The notes below the pieces were generated by a model. It searched no databases. It saw nothing but the letters and a program-made list of their open reading frames with translations, and was not told where the DNA came from. DNA of 64,000 nucleotides from JAVBNA01 sp031551875 (GTDB lineage Bacteria > Bacillota > Clostridia > Oscillospirales > Acutalibacteraceae): NCBI GenBank assembly GCA_031551875.1, contig JAVBNA010000006.1, positions 1-64,000 of the forward strand. The letters run 5' to 3'. Positions within the stretch are counted from its first letter, which is position 1. Each line of letters begins with the position of its first letter. Made by a program: the position numbers and the translations under genes. This document shows, piece by piece, positions 43,436 to 51,118 of this stretch.

Positions 43436-43459
43436 GGATCATCAAAACATCAAGATAAA

Positions 43460-43966
43460 TCAGGAAACCGACCCGGTTTCCAGGGAGAGCTTTCCGTCCG
43501 TGTCAAACGTAAATTTAAGACGCCCGCCCCGGATGGCGTGAACGTTTTCCTTGCCCGTGCGCAGACACAGCACGTTGACGCATTCGGCGTTCGCGGCGGC
43601 GATGTCCTCCTCGAGCGCCTTCGCGGCCTCGCCGCAGTTGCCCGCATAGGTCAAAAAGCCGTACAGGCGCTTGCCGCCGATTTCATACTGCCGGATAAAG
43701 TCATTGATGGCGGGCGCGGGAAAGCCCGCCCAGACCGGCGCGGCGACAATGATCTCCTCATACTCCGAAATGTCGGCCTTCAGAGGCTTGATCTGCGCGG
43801 CTTTACGGGTGCGCGCGGCCAGCGAGCCGAACACGTAGGCGCCCGCCAGCGTGCGGCTTTTGGCCTCGTCCACAAAAACGATGTCGGCGTCAAGGCTGCG
43901 CTTCATGGCGGCGCACAGCTGCTTGGTTTTCCCGGTCAGGGAATAACAGACGATCAGCGGCTTCAC
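43460..43966 (-). CDS. Flavodoxin-like protein
   Basis: The GTG at 43966 (168 residues) gives the typical start VKPLIVCYSLTGKTKQLC and has GGAAGGAG 11 bases upstream; an ATG 12 codons earlier places that site inside the gene. The FMN phosphate-binding loop is SLTGKTKQ. APVWAGFPAPAINDFI and LTYAGNCGEAAKALEE resemble the FMN-ring loops of short-chain flavodoxins and related electron carriers. It probably shuttles electrons in the cytoplasm. Its partner is unknown. It lies upstream of the zinc transporter, but a hairpin separates them. Confidence 0.8.
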   Translation of the reverse strand: MKPLIVCYSLTGKTKQLCAAMKRSLDADIVFVDEAKSRTLAGAYVFGSLAARTRKAAQIKPLKADISEYEEIIVAAPVWAGFPAPAINDFIRQYEIGGKRLYGFLTYAGNCGEAAKALEEDIAAANAECVNVLCLRTGKENVHAIRGGRLKFTFDTDGKLSLETGSVS

Positions 43967-44020
43967 GTCGGATTTGACACTCCTTCCACATGGGCATGGC
44001 ATATCTGCCGGTTACTCCCG

Positions 44021-44782
44021 TTAGATCGGCTCATCCTCATTCGGGTTGCGTGAGATAATTTCGCGGTCGAGATCTTCGGGGAGCGCCCCGTCGGCGTCCT
44101 CATTTTCGACATCCACCACGTCGACCAGCTGGACGATCGTATCCTCTCTAAGCTGCTCGGCGGGCGGGACGCTGTCATTTTCTGCGGGCGCGGGCTTTGC
44201 CTTGGCCGCTTTCTTTTTGGGAAATGACTGCTCGACAGCCTGCGCGGTTTCCTGCACCGCCTCTTTCACCGTCGCCGCGACCTCTCCGGCCGCCTCTTCG
44301 GGCTCTTTGGCCGCCGCCCTGGCGGCTTTGGACACATCATCCGCAATCTCTTTCGTCGTTTCCTCGGCAGCTTCGGCCACGTCCTCTGCGATCTCGGCCG
44401 CCTCATCAGCGAGTTCCTCCGCCGTGCCGGCAAAGTTCAGCAGGCCTTGAGAAGACGCGGCGGCCTCCTCCTGCACGGTTTCAGCTTCGGTGTCCTTTTT
44501 CGCGTAGAGGTCGTGCAGCTTGACCTGCAAAGCGACCAGACGGGACTGAGTCCTCTCGATGCTCTCGTAGAATTGGCTGAAATCGGGTTCAGCGGCGGGA
44601 TTTTTATGGTTTTCAAAGCAGACGGAGCCCAGGTCTGCCAGCGTTTTTTGCAGCAGCTTTTCTTCCTTGGAAATCAGCAGCTTGACACGGCTGATGGAGG
44701 CGGAGTGATGAATCTTGTCGGCAACGGTCAGAGCCGCGCTCCTCAGGGAGTCGGTTACGCGGGTAAAAGTAGACGATGACAT
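44021..44782 (-). CDS. Ala/Glu-rich coiled-coil protein of unknown function
   Basis: Start chosen at the ATG at 44782 behind AAGGAAGG (253 residues). Residues 1-~95 form a helical domain (SSSTFTRVTDSLRSAALTVA, SRVKLLISKEEKLLQKTLAD) with coiled-coil pattern. ~100-215 is an Ala/Glu-rich low-complexity region, and the tail is acidic. No membrane segment or signal peptide is seen. It may bind or brace another structure, but no family is recognised. It is transcribed away from the ABC transporter promoter at 44952 and is separated from the flavodoxin-like gene by 54 bases. Confidence 0.7.
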   Translation of the reverse strand: MSSSTFTRVTDSLRSAALTVADKIHHSASISRVKLLISKEEKLLQKTLADLGSVCFENHKNPAAEPDFSQFYESIERTQSRLVALQVKLHDLYAKKDTEAETVQEEAAASSQGLLNFAGTAEELADEAAEIAEDVAEAAEETTKEIADDVSKAARAAAKEPEEAAGEVAATVKEAVQETAQAVEQSFPKKKAAKAKPAPAENDSVPPAEQLREDTIVQLVDVVDVENEDADGALPEDLDREIISRNPNEDEPI

Positions 44783-44926
44783 AGAGATCCTTCCTTTCCG
44801 GTAAAATGAGGGCATAATAACCTGTCTATTAATTATACTGCATCAGAGGTAAAAAGAATAGAACTTTCTGGAAATTTTTTAAAAATCGAACGATAAAGTG
44901 AGAAAAAGGTTACAGAGTGATTACAG

Positions 44927-44945
44927 TTTCCCAAAATGTGGGAAA
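44927..44945. promoter_or_regulatory. Inverted repeat upstream of the ABC exporter promoter
   Basis: TTTCCCA (44927-44933) and TGGGAAA (44939-44945) flank five bases and end six bases before the -35. The position suits an activator or repressor site. Confidence 0.4.
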
Positions 44946-44951
44946 GAAGTG

Positions 44952-44980
44952 TTGAATCCGTAAAATAACAATGTTATAAT
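44952..44980 (+). promoter_or_regulatory. Promoter of the ABC exporter operon
   Basis: TTGAAT (44952-44957), a 17-base spacer and a perfect TATAAT (44975-44980), ~95 bases before the ATG at 45075. Confidence 0.75.
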
Positions 44981-45074
44981 CTATGGATAATGATATGTTA
45001 TATGGAAGCCCTGTCAATACCGATTTTCCCCCGCGGCCAAAAAAGCCGGAAGGGAAAAGGGAAGGAGCCGCAGG

Positions 45075-45980
45075 ATGCCTGTTGTGGAAATTGAGAAGCT
45101 GACCAAGTTTTACGGAAGGGTTCCCGGCGTAGTCGAACTCGACCTCTCGGTCAAGGAGGGGGAAATTTTTGGATTTGTGGGGCCCAACGGTTCAGGTAAG
45201 TCCACCACCATCCGGACACTGATGGGGTTTTTGCAGCCCACGGCCGGACACGTAAAAATATTCGGCATGGACGCCTTTCGTGAGAGCGCGCGCATCAAAA
45301 AAGATGTGGGCTATGTGCCCAACCATGTCGATTACTATTCCTGGATGACCGCAGACGAGATCATTGACTTTACCGCGAGCTTTCGCAAAAATGTGTCACG
45401 AAAGCGCCGGGAGGAGTTGTGCGAGGCCTTTGAGGTGGACGGGAAAAAGCGTTTTTCGCGCATGTCGGTGGGCAACCGCAAAAAGGTTGCGCTGGTGCAG
45501 GCGCTGATGCACGACCCCCGTCTGCTCATCCTGGACGAGGCGACCAGCGGGCTGGATCCCATGATCAAAAGACGGCTGATGGAACAGCTGCGGGCGCTCA
45601 ACCGTGGGGGCAGCACCATCTTTTTTTGCAGCAACAACCTCTCCGAGGTGCAGGATCTGTGCGGGCGCACGGCCATCATCCGGGGCGGCTCCATTATCGA
45701 GACCAAGGAGACCTCGGTGCTGACCGGCGGCAGCGCGCGCAAGGTCAAGGTGCGTACAGGCGACGACATCACGTCGGTGCTCGACGTGTTCAAGATCAAG
45801 GACGCCCGAAAGGTGGACGATTACACCGTATTCCTGTACGACGGGCGGATGGACAACCTAGTCAAGGCGCTCGCCAACTTCACGGTGACCGACCTTCAGG
45901 TTGCCCTGCCCTCTCTGGAGGACGCAATTTTGCGCTACTATGAAAAACAGCTGGAGCGGGAGGAGGAGATTTTCGTATGA
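45075..45980 (+). CDS. ABC transporter ATP-binding protein (BcrA/YtrB-like)
   Basis: The 301-residue ATPase has Walker A GPNGSGKSTT, the Q-loop region YVPNHVDYYSW, signature region FSRMSVGNRKKVALVQAL (with SVGN instead of LSGGQ, common in this subgroup), Walker B LLILDEATSGLDP, and a C-terminal extension (~230-300). It overlaps the permease gene by four bases (ATGA). With that permease it forms a typical two-gene exporter for a peptide, lipid or antibiotic. The substrate cannot be predicted. Confidence 0.92.
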   Translation: MPVVEIEKLTKFYGRVPGVVELDLSVKEGEIFGFVGPNGSGKSTTIRTLMGFLQPTAGHVKIFGMDAFRESARIKKDVGYVPNHVDYYSWMTADEIIDFTASFRKNVSRKRREELCEAFEVDGKKRFSRMSVGNRKKVALVQALMHDPRLLILDEATSGLDPMIKRRLMEQLRALNRGGSTIFFCSNNLSEVQDLCGRTAIIRGGSIIETKETSVLTGGSARKVKVRTGDDITSVLDVFKIKDARKVDDYTVFLYDGRMDNLVKALANFTVTDLQVALPSLEDAILRYYEKQLEREEEIFV

Positions 45981-46795
45981 ACCTGCGCTTTTACGTGTGT
46001 GAGCTGCGCCGGCAGGCGCTGTCTTTCAGCCTCTGGTTTCTGCTTCTCGGGAGCATGACGGCGCTCATTCTGTACCACTTTCCCACCATTTCGAGTGTGA
46101 TCATGGAGGCGCTTCTGGGTATGAACCTGTCCGCATTTACCCAAGAGATGAAAAGCTCCCTCAACATCGGCCTTCTGCCCGATCTGTCCGAATTTAAAGA
46201 GTATTTTGCCTTTTTCATTCAGATCATCACCCTGCCCGTGTGCTTTTACGCCTCCTCGCTGGGCGTGACCGCCCTGTCGGAGGACATCGGCGAGGGCACT
46301 ATGGACTTCCTCTGCGCCCAGCCCATTTCCCGGCTGGGGGTGCTGGTCACGAAGCTTTTGTCACGGGTGACCACCCTGCTTGCGTTTGACTTCGCGCTGT
46401 TTTTGCTGTCGGCAATCGTCGCCTCAATTTCGGCGCCCAAGGATACGGCGTATCTGGGCGCGGTTTTCGCCGTCTTTGCCACCGCCTTTTTGTCCCATCT
46501 GATCTTTTTGCTCATCGGGTTCTGCGTTTCGTCCTTCTGGTCGAGCGCGGCGTCGGCGTCCAGCTTCAGCTTCGCAATCGTGTTTTTCACGACGCTGGTC
46601 GGCCTGATCGCGCCCATTTCGAGCGTTACCTCATGGCTGCGCGTCGTCTCGCCCTTCCACTACGCCGTGCCATCTGAGGTTGTCGTGCCCGGCTATGTCT
46701 ATCCCGCCATCGGCTGGGCGTTGCTTTTGCTGGGCGGCGCGTTTTGCGTCGGGCTCTCCTATCTGCGCTTCTATAAGCGCGATCTGGCGGGATGA
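45977..46795 (+). CDS. ABC-2 type transporter permease
   Basis: The 272-residue membrane protein has six hydrophobic segments (LSFSLWFLLLGSMTALILYH near the N-terminus, VCFYASSLGVTALSED, TLLAFDFALFLLSAIVASI, LSHLIFLLIGFCVSSF, FSFAIVFFTTLVGLIAPISS and WALLLLGGAFCVGLSY). The extracellular loop after the first helix is long. It belongs with the ATPase immediately upstream. A GTMDFLCAQPISR motif after helix 2 is typical of ABC-2 permeases that handle lantibiotics or small lipids. The gene ends without an obvious terminator. Confidence 0.9.
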   Translation: MNLRFYVCELRRQALSFSLWFLLLGSMTALILYHFPTISSVIMEALLGMNLSAFTQEMKSSLNIGLLPDLSEFKEYFAFFIQIITLPVCFYASSLGVTALSEDIGEGTMDFLCAQPISRLGVLVTKLLSRVTTLLAFDFALFLLSAIVASISAPKDTAYLGAVFAVFATAFLSHLIFLLIGFCVSSFWSSAASASSFSFAIVFFTTLVGLIAPISSVTSWLRVVSPFHYAVPSEVVVPGYVYPAIGWALLLLGGAFCVGLSYLRFYKRDLAG

Positions 46796-46851
46796 GGCCG
46801 CACTGAAAAGGGGTAAGGCAGGTTTTTATACCAGGAGCAAAAATACTTGCT

Positions 46852-46860
46852 TGTTATAAT
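46852..46860 (+). promoter_or_regulatory. Extended -10 promoter of the VanZ-like gene
   Basis: TGTTATAAT (46852-46860) lies 16 bases before the ATG at 46876. No good -35 is seen. Confidence 0.45.
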
Positions 46861-46875
46861 CGGAAGGGAGAGATC

Positions 46876-47424
46876 ATGAATAAACGAGAGAAAATTGAAA
46901 CGGTCTTTTTATATATAGTTTTCGGTTTCTATATCCTGTTTCTGCTGAAACTTCTTCTCCTGTCAAGGGTGTCGCTTGCGGAGGTGTTCAGCGGCCAAAG
47001 GGAGACAGAAAGGGCAATCAATCTCATCCCTTTTTACAGCATAAAGGAATACCTTGCCGGCAGTACCGCCGCAATCAGAAATTTTTCCTATGCGAATGTG
47101 GCCGGCAACATCGCGGTCTTTATTCCCCTCGGCGCTTACCTGCTGCTGTTCAAAAAGGACAAAAGGGTGCTGCCCAACCTGCTGTTCGTATTTATCATCA
47201 GCTTATCGACCGAACTCATTCAGGGGTTTTTTTTCCTGGGGTCGGCTGACGTTGACGACCTCATTTTAAATTGTCTGGGCGGACTGATTGGAATTTTCGG
47301 GTACAAGCTGGTTTCACTGCTGTTCAAAGAAGAGAAAAAAGTACGGATTGCGTTTGCAGTCGTGTCGGCAATGGGACTTCCTGTTTTGCTGTATTACTTG
47401 TTTATGATAAAACTGCGCCTGTAG
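46876..47424 (+). CDS. VanZ-like family membrane protein
   Basis: The 182-residue membrane protein has four to five hydrophobic segments and the family blocks NLIPFYSIKEYL, ANVAGNIAVFIPLGAYLLLF, SLSTELIQGFFFLGSADVDD and LILNCLGGLIGIFGYKL. VanZ-like proteins are named after a gene of glycopeptide-resistance clusters but are widespread and mostly of unknown function. There is no resistance cluster here, so no resistance role is inferred. It follows the ABC exporter but has its own promoter. Confidence 0.88.
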   Translation: MNKREKIETVFLYIVFGFYILFLLKLLLLSRVSLAEVFSGQRETERAINLIPFYSIKEYLAGSTAAIRNFSYANVAGNIAVFIPLGAYLLLFKKDKRVLPNLLFVFIISLSTELIQGFFFLGSADVDDLILNCLGGLIGIFGYKLVSLLFKEEKKVRIAFAVVSAMGLPVLLYYLFMIKLRL

Positions 47425-47451
47425 GGCGGGACTTATAAGGAGGCGATTTTT

Positions 47452-47925
47452 GTGATCGAATACCGTTTTTGCCCCGAATGCGGCCAGCCGCTGGACGGGC
47501 GGGATCTGGGCGAGGAGGAGGGCTTCCATCCCTGGTGCCCCGACTGCGGCAAGCTCTATGTGCAGCCCTGCCCCCTTGAGCTCGCCGCCGTGCTCATCAA
47601 CCGCAAGGGCGAAATCCTGCTTGCAGAGGAATACGGCCAGCCACCCGCCTTGCCCCGCTCCCCGGTGGGCTACGGCGAATGGCTGGAGGACGCGGTGCAC
47701 CGCGCCTGTGAGCAGCTTGTCGGCTCGCCGCCCATTGTGTGCGAATACTTAAACAGCTTCTGGGACGAGGACAGCGAAACACTGGTCGCGGGCATGAAGG
47801 TGCAGTGCATGGAAAGCGACGTGCCCCACGAAGGCAGCTATGCGCCGTCCGGCTATGTGTGGAGGCCCATGTCCGAGGGACGGCAGCTGCCCGCGATGGA
47901 GCGCGCACTGCTGAAATTATGCTGA
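47452..47925 (+). CDS. Zinc-ribbon protein with a degenerate Nudix-like domain
   Basis: The 157-residue protein begins at a GTG after AAGGAGG. Residues 6-35 hold two CPxCG knuckles (FCPECGQP, WCPDCGKL) that should bind one zinc. Residues ~42-150 look like a Nudix fold (LAAVLINRKGEILLAEEYG, SPVGYGEWLEDAVHRACEQL), but the Nudix box is broken: the catalytic R-E-x-x-E-E is replaced by R-A-C-E-Q-L. Hydrolysis is therefore doubtful, and a binding or regulatory role is possible. Its nearest relatives are zinc-ribbon Nudix NADH-pyrophosphatase-like proteins. Its function is unknown. Confidence 0.72.
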   Translation: MIEYRFCPECGQPLDGRDLGEEEGFHPWCPDCGKLYVQPCPLELAAVLINRKGEILLAEEYGQPPALPRSPVGYGEWLEDAVHRACEQLVGSPPIVCEYLNSFWDEDSETLVAGMKVQCMESDVPHEGSYAPSGYVWRPMSEGRQLPAMERALLKLC

Positions 47926-47961
47926 AAACGATGAATAGAGTGTAAATAAATGCCGGTTTTA

Positions 47962-47990
47962 TTGCTTTTGCAACTATTTCATAGTAAGAT
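47962..47990 (+). promoter_or_regulatory. Promoter of the glycosyltransferase gene
   Basis: TTGCTT (47962-47967), a 17-base spacer and TAAGAT (47985-47990). Confidence 0.5.
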
Positions 47991-48038
47991 GAGCCATACT
48001 AAGTGCTTATCGAAACCAGAAAGGGGGATATAGAAAAC

Positions 48039-49232
48039 ATGAAACTGAAGGTCGGCCTGTTTTCGGACGCCTTTCCCCCCAATTTGGACGGTGTGAGCAA
48101 CGTGGTGCTCAACTATGCCCGGCAGATTCAGGAGCGCTACGGTGAAGCGGTCGTGGCCGCCCCTTTTTACAAGGATGCCAATGACGACTATGACTTTGAC
48201 GTGGTGCGCTACCATTCGATCAAGCTGATGGACAAGATGTCCTACCGCGCGGGCAACCCGTACGACCTGAAGAGCCTCAAGCGGCTGCGCAAGCGCAATA
48301 TGGATTTGATCCACGTGCACAGCCCCTTTTCCTCGTCGGTGCTCGCCCGGATGCTCCAGGTGGTGGGCAAGCGCCGCGTCCCCATTGTCTTTACCTATCA
48401 CACCAAGTACAACATCGACTTCGAGGAGCGCATTGACTCCCCCCTCTTCCGCAGGATCGCGACCGAGTTCATCAAGGCCAACATCAAGTCGGCCGACGAG
48501 GTCTGGGTGGTCAGCGAGGGGGCGGGGGAAAACCTCAAGGAGATCGGCTACTACGGCGACTACCGCGTGATGGAAAACGGCACCGATTTTGTGCGCGGCC
48601 GGGCACCCGACGAAGCGGTGAACAGGCTGCGGGCGCAGTATGCCATCAAGGAGGGGGCGTTCGTGTTTCTCTTCGTGGGGCGCATGATGTGGTATAAAAA
48701 CTGCCGGCTGACGCTGGATGCGCTGCGCGTGCTGTACGACGCCGGACTACACTTTCGCATGTTCATGGTGGGCGACGGATTTGAGCGGGAGGAGATTGAG
48801 GACTACGCGCGCGAAATCGGCCTGGCCGAGCGGGTGGTGTTCACCGGCGCGATCAGCGACCGCGACGCGCTGCGCGCGTTCTACACGCTCGCTGACCTGT
48901 TTATCTTTCCGTCCACCTTTGATACGTCGGGGCTTGTGGTCAAAGAGGCCGCCGCCTGCGACTGCCCCTCCCTGCTTCTTGAGGGGAGCTGTGCCTCCGA
49001 GGGGGTGGAGGACGGCGTGTCGGGGTATATTGCCGAGGAGGAAACCCCGCTGTGCTGTGCCACCCGCATCTTACAGGCGGTCAATGACCGGGAGAAACTG
49101 CACGCCGTGGGCGCCGTCGCCGGGGAGAGGGTCTATCTCTCCTGGGACGAGGCGGTCGCCAAGGCATACAAGCGCTATGAGGAGATCATGGAGGAATGGA
49201 AGCAGGGCGAAATGCTGCCTAGTAAGGGATGA
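48039..49232 (+). CDS. GT4-family glycosyltransferase
   Basis: Start at 48039 (397 residues) after AAGGGGG. GT-B fold with two Rossmann domains: the N-terminal DAFPPNLDGVSNVVLNYARQ, HVHSPFSSSVLARM and TYHTKYNIDFEERID, and the C-terminal VGRMMWYKNCRLTLDALRVL, FPSTFDTSGLVVKEAAACD (donor-binding E-x7-E region, here DTSGLVVKE). The arrangement resembles diacylglycerol glucosyltransferases and phosphatidylinositol mannosyltransferases of the membrane glycolipid pathway, but sugar and acceptor cannot be assigned. It is in a single-gene unit with its own promoter and a terminator over its stop codon. Confidence 0.88.
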   Translation: MKLKVGLFSDAFPPNLDGVSNVVLNYARQIQERYGEAVVAAPFYKDANDDYDFDVVRYHSIKLMDKMSYRAGNPYDLKSLKRLRKRNMDLIHVHSPFSSSVLARMLQVVGKRRVPIVFTYHTKYNIDFEERIDSPLFRRIATEFIKANIKSADEVWVVSEGAGENLKEIGYYGDYRVMENGTDFVRGRAPDEAVNRLRAQYAIKEGAFVFLFVGRMMWYKNCRLTLDALRVLYDAGLHFRMFMVGDGFEREEIEDYAREIGLAERVVFTGAISDRDALRAFYTLADLFIFPSTFDTSGLVVKEAAACDCPSLLLEGSCASEGVEDGVSGYIAEEETPLCCATRILQAVNDREKLHAVGAVAGERVYLSWDEAVAKAYKRYEEIMEEWKQGEMLPSKG

Positions 49233-49251
49233 GACAGTTGTCTCATCCCTT
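49224..49251. terminator. Terminator between the glycosyltransferase and the sigma-4-like gene
   Basis: AAGGGATGAGACA pairs with TGTCTCATCCCTT over the stop codon of the glycosyltransferase gene (TGA at 49230-49232), followed by TTTTT. It probably ends transcripts from both sides. Confidence 0.85.
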
Positions 49252-49256
49252 TTTGC

Positions 49257-49568
49257 CTATGCAATCAGACAGCCGTACTTGAGCGCCCTCTGCAGCCGAT
49301 GCAGCCCCCGGCTGACATGGCGGGAGACCACCGATGGGTCGATGCAGAGCCGTTCGGCAATTTCCTTTTGGGAGCAGCCATGCACAAAATAGAGCAGGAT
49401 GCACTGACGTTGGCGGTCGGACAGCTCTTCCTTGATTGCGTATACCATCATTTTTTTGAGCTTCTTGATGTGGTCTGGGGCGTCCTCGCTGCGCTTGACC
49501 CGCTTAAACAGCTCGAGCGGCGTCAGGGTTTCATTGCCGAGGGACAGTTCCATGCGGTACTTGTTCAT
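49257..49568 (-). CDS. Sigma-70 region 4-like regulator
   Basis: The 103-residue protein consists of a basic N-terminal helical part and a sigma-70 region 4-like helix-turn-helix (LSDRQRQCILLYFVHGCSQK, EIAERLCIDPSVVSRHVSRG, LHRLQRALK). There is no region 2, so it cannot act as a full sigma factor alone. It overlaps its upstream partner by 38 bases. Similar small region-4-only proteins in Clostridia work as transcription regulators or partial sigma factors. Here no target is visible. It is followed by a terminator. Confidence 0.78.
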   Translation of the reverse strand: MNKYRMELSLGNETLTPLELFKRVKRSEDAPDHIKKLKKMMVYAIKEELSDRQRQCILLYFVHGCSQKEIAERLCIDPSVVSRHVSRGLHRLQRALKYGCLIA

Positions 49569-49770
49569 GGGAACGCCTCCTCTCGCGCGTGATCAGGTAT
49601 TCTCCGGTGTGACGGCAGTCGAGATACATACGGTACAGCGTGTCCACACGCCACTTGAGAATACGGTTTTCTTCGGGTGCGGCGTACAGCTCGGCTTTCA
49701 AATGAACCAGATATTCTTTGAGTGCCGCCGCATCCTGCAAGTATTCCATGCCCAGTTCCTGTAGATTCAT
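49531..49770 (-). CDS. Small helical partner of the sigma-4-like protein
   Basis: The 79-residue protein has AAAGGGG upstream. Most of it is helical (MNLQELGMEYLQDAAALKEY, EENRILKWRVDTLYRMYLDC) and the end is Arg-rich. It overlaps the region-4 gene by 38 bases, so they are surely made together. No family is recognised. It may be a coiled-coil partner that links the region 4 domain to RNA polymerase or to a sensor. Its N-terminus lies opposite the aroF promoter region. Confidence 0.6.
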   Translation of the reverse strand: MNLQELGMEYLQDAAALKEYLVHLKAELYAAPEENRILKWRVDTLYRMYLDCRHTGEYLITRERRRSHEQVPHGTVPRQ

Positions 49771-49998
49771 TTCATTGTTCCCCTTTCGTCGTTTGATGCA
49801 CGGGTGTGAGCAGCCGTTCTTTAAAGAGGAGTGGCTCTTTCCTGCTCTGGTTATAAGAATAGCACGTCCGGGGCAGAAAGATCAAGAAAAAATGTGAACA
49901 ATCGTTCTAAACACATGACACTGTGACGATTTTGGGACAGCGTGCCCGGTTCTCACAAATTGTTCTTGACAAAGACATGCCCAGTGCACAGCAAAAAC

Positions 49999-50027
49999 TT
50001 GACAAACACGAAAAAGAGGGCTATACT
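49999..50027 (+). promoter_or_regulatory. Strong promoter of the DAHP synthase gene
   Basis: TTGACA (49999-50004), a 17-base spacer and TATACT (50022-50027), 41 bases before the ATG. The 49771-50067 gap (about 297 bases) also holds the promoter for the minus-strand pair. No T-box or other leader structure was recognised, because the leader is too short. Confidence 0.8.
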
Positions 50028-50067
50028 CTACTTTAGCAAATAAAAGCGATAAAGCGAGGGGAAACAC

Positions 50068-51081
50068 ATGATTGTTGTCATGAAGCAGGGCGCGACCCAG
50101 GAAAATGTGGGCGGCGTGATCAAAATTCTGGAGGACAGGGGTCTCGGCGTGCATCTGTCCACGGGGACGCAGACCACGATCATCGGCGTGATCGGAGACA
50201 AAAGCGTGTTGCAGGGCGTGGATCTGGAGATTCTGGACGGGGTGGAGAAGTGCGTGCCCATCATGCAGAGCTACAAGCTGGCAAGCCGCGCATTTCATCC
50301 TGAGGGAACGGTGGTAACCGTGGGGGAGGAGCGCATCGGCGGCGGGAAGCTGGCCATGATGGCAGGCCCCTGTGCCATCGAGAGCGAGGAGCAGATTTTT
50401 GCCACGGCGCAGGCAGTGGCGCAGGCCGGCGCCCGTTTTCTGCGCGGCGGAGCCTACAAGCCGCGCACATCGCCCTACGCCTTCCAGGGGCTGGAGGACG
50501 AGGGGCTGCGCATGATGCGCGAGGCGGCCGGCGCGCACGGCCTCAAAGTGATCAGCGAGGTGATCTCGGAGAACCAGCTGGAAAGCGCCGTGAAATTCTG
50601 CGACATGTTCCAGATCGGCGCGCGCAACATGCAGAATTTCCGTCTGCTGCGGGCGGTGGGAAAGTCGGGGGTGCCGGTGCTGCTCAAACGGGGCATCGCC
50701 TCCACGATTGAGGAATGGCTGGACGCCGCCGAATACATCATGAGCGAGGGCAATTACAGCGTCGTGCTGTGTGAGCGCGGCATCCGCACCTTTGAAACCG
50801 CCACGCGCAACACGCTGGACATCGCGGCGGTGTCAGTGGTCAAGGAACGCAGCAATCTGCCCATCATTGTTGACCCCAGCCACGCCGCCGGCAAGCGGGC
50901 GTACATCGAGTCGCTGTCGCTGGCCGCCGTGGCGGCGGGCGCGGACGGGCTGATCGTTGAGGTGCACCCTGACCCCAAAACCGCACTGTCTGACGCGGCG
51001 CAGCAGCTGAGCTTCGCGCAGTACGAGGCGCTGTTTGAGAAAAGCGCGGCGGTGGGCCGGGCGGTCGGGCGCTCGATTTAG
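50068..51081 (+). CDS. aroF: 3-deoxy-7-phosphoheptulonate synthase (DAHP synthase)
   Basis: The 337-residue enzyme joins phosphoenolpyruvate and erythrose 4-phosphate, the first step of the shikimate pathway. An N-terminal ferredoxin-like (ACT-like) domain (~1-70) precedes a TIM barrel with [59 protein letters not shown] and [11 protein letters not shown]. This is the type I-beta, AroF/AroA(G)-like form that can be feedback-inhibited through the N-terminal domain. It has the strongest promoter in this part of the window and its own terminator. No other aro genes lie next to it. Confidence 0.95.
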   Translation: MIVVMKQGATQENVGGVIKILEDRGLGVHLSTGTQTTIIGVIGDKSVLQGVDLEILDGVEKCVPIMQSYKLASRAFHPEGTVVTVGEERIGGGKLAMMAGPCAIESEEQIFATAQAVAQAGARFLRGGAYKPRTSPYAFQGLEDEGLRMMREAAGAHGLKVISEVISENQLESAVKFCDMFQIGARNMQNFRLLRAVGKSGVPVLLKRGIASTIEEWLDAAEYIMSEGNYSVVLCERGIRTFETATRNTLDIAAVSVVKERSNLPIIVDPSHAAGKRAYIESLSLAAVAAGADGLIVEVHPDPKTALSDAAQQLSFAQYEALFEKSAAVGRAVGRSI

Positions 51082-51092
51082 AATATAAAAAA

Positions 51093-51113
51093 AGCAGGGC
51101 GTAAGGCCCTGCT
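51093..51113. terminator. Bidirectional terminator
   Basis: AGCAGGGC (51093-51100) pairs with GCCCTGCT (51106-51113) around GTAAG, flanked by A7 on the left and T8 on the right. It ends both aroF and the convergent unknown gene. Confidence 0.92.
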
Positions 51114-51118
51114 TTTTT

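Noticed and set aside
44816..45074. Search for a riboswitch before the ABC exporter
   Set aside because: Only a promoter and one inverted repeat were found. The leader after the -10 is ~95 bases with no conserved aptamer pattern.
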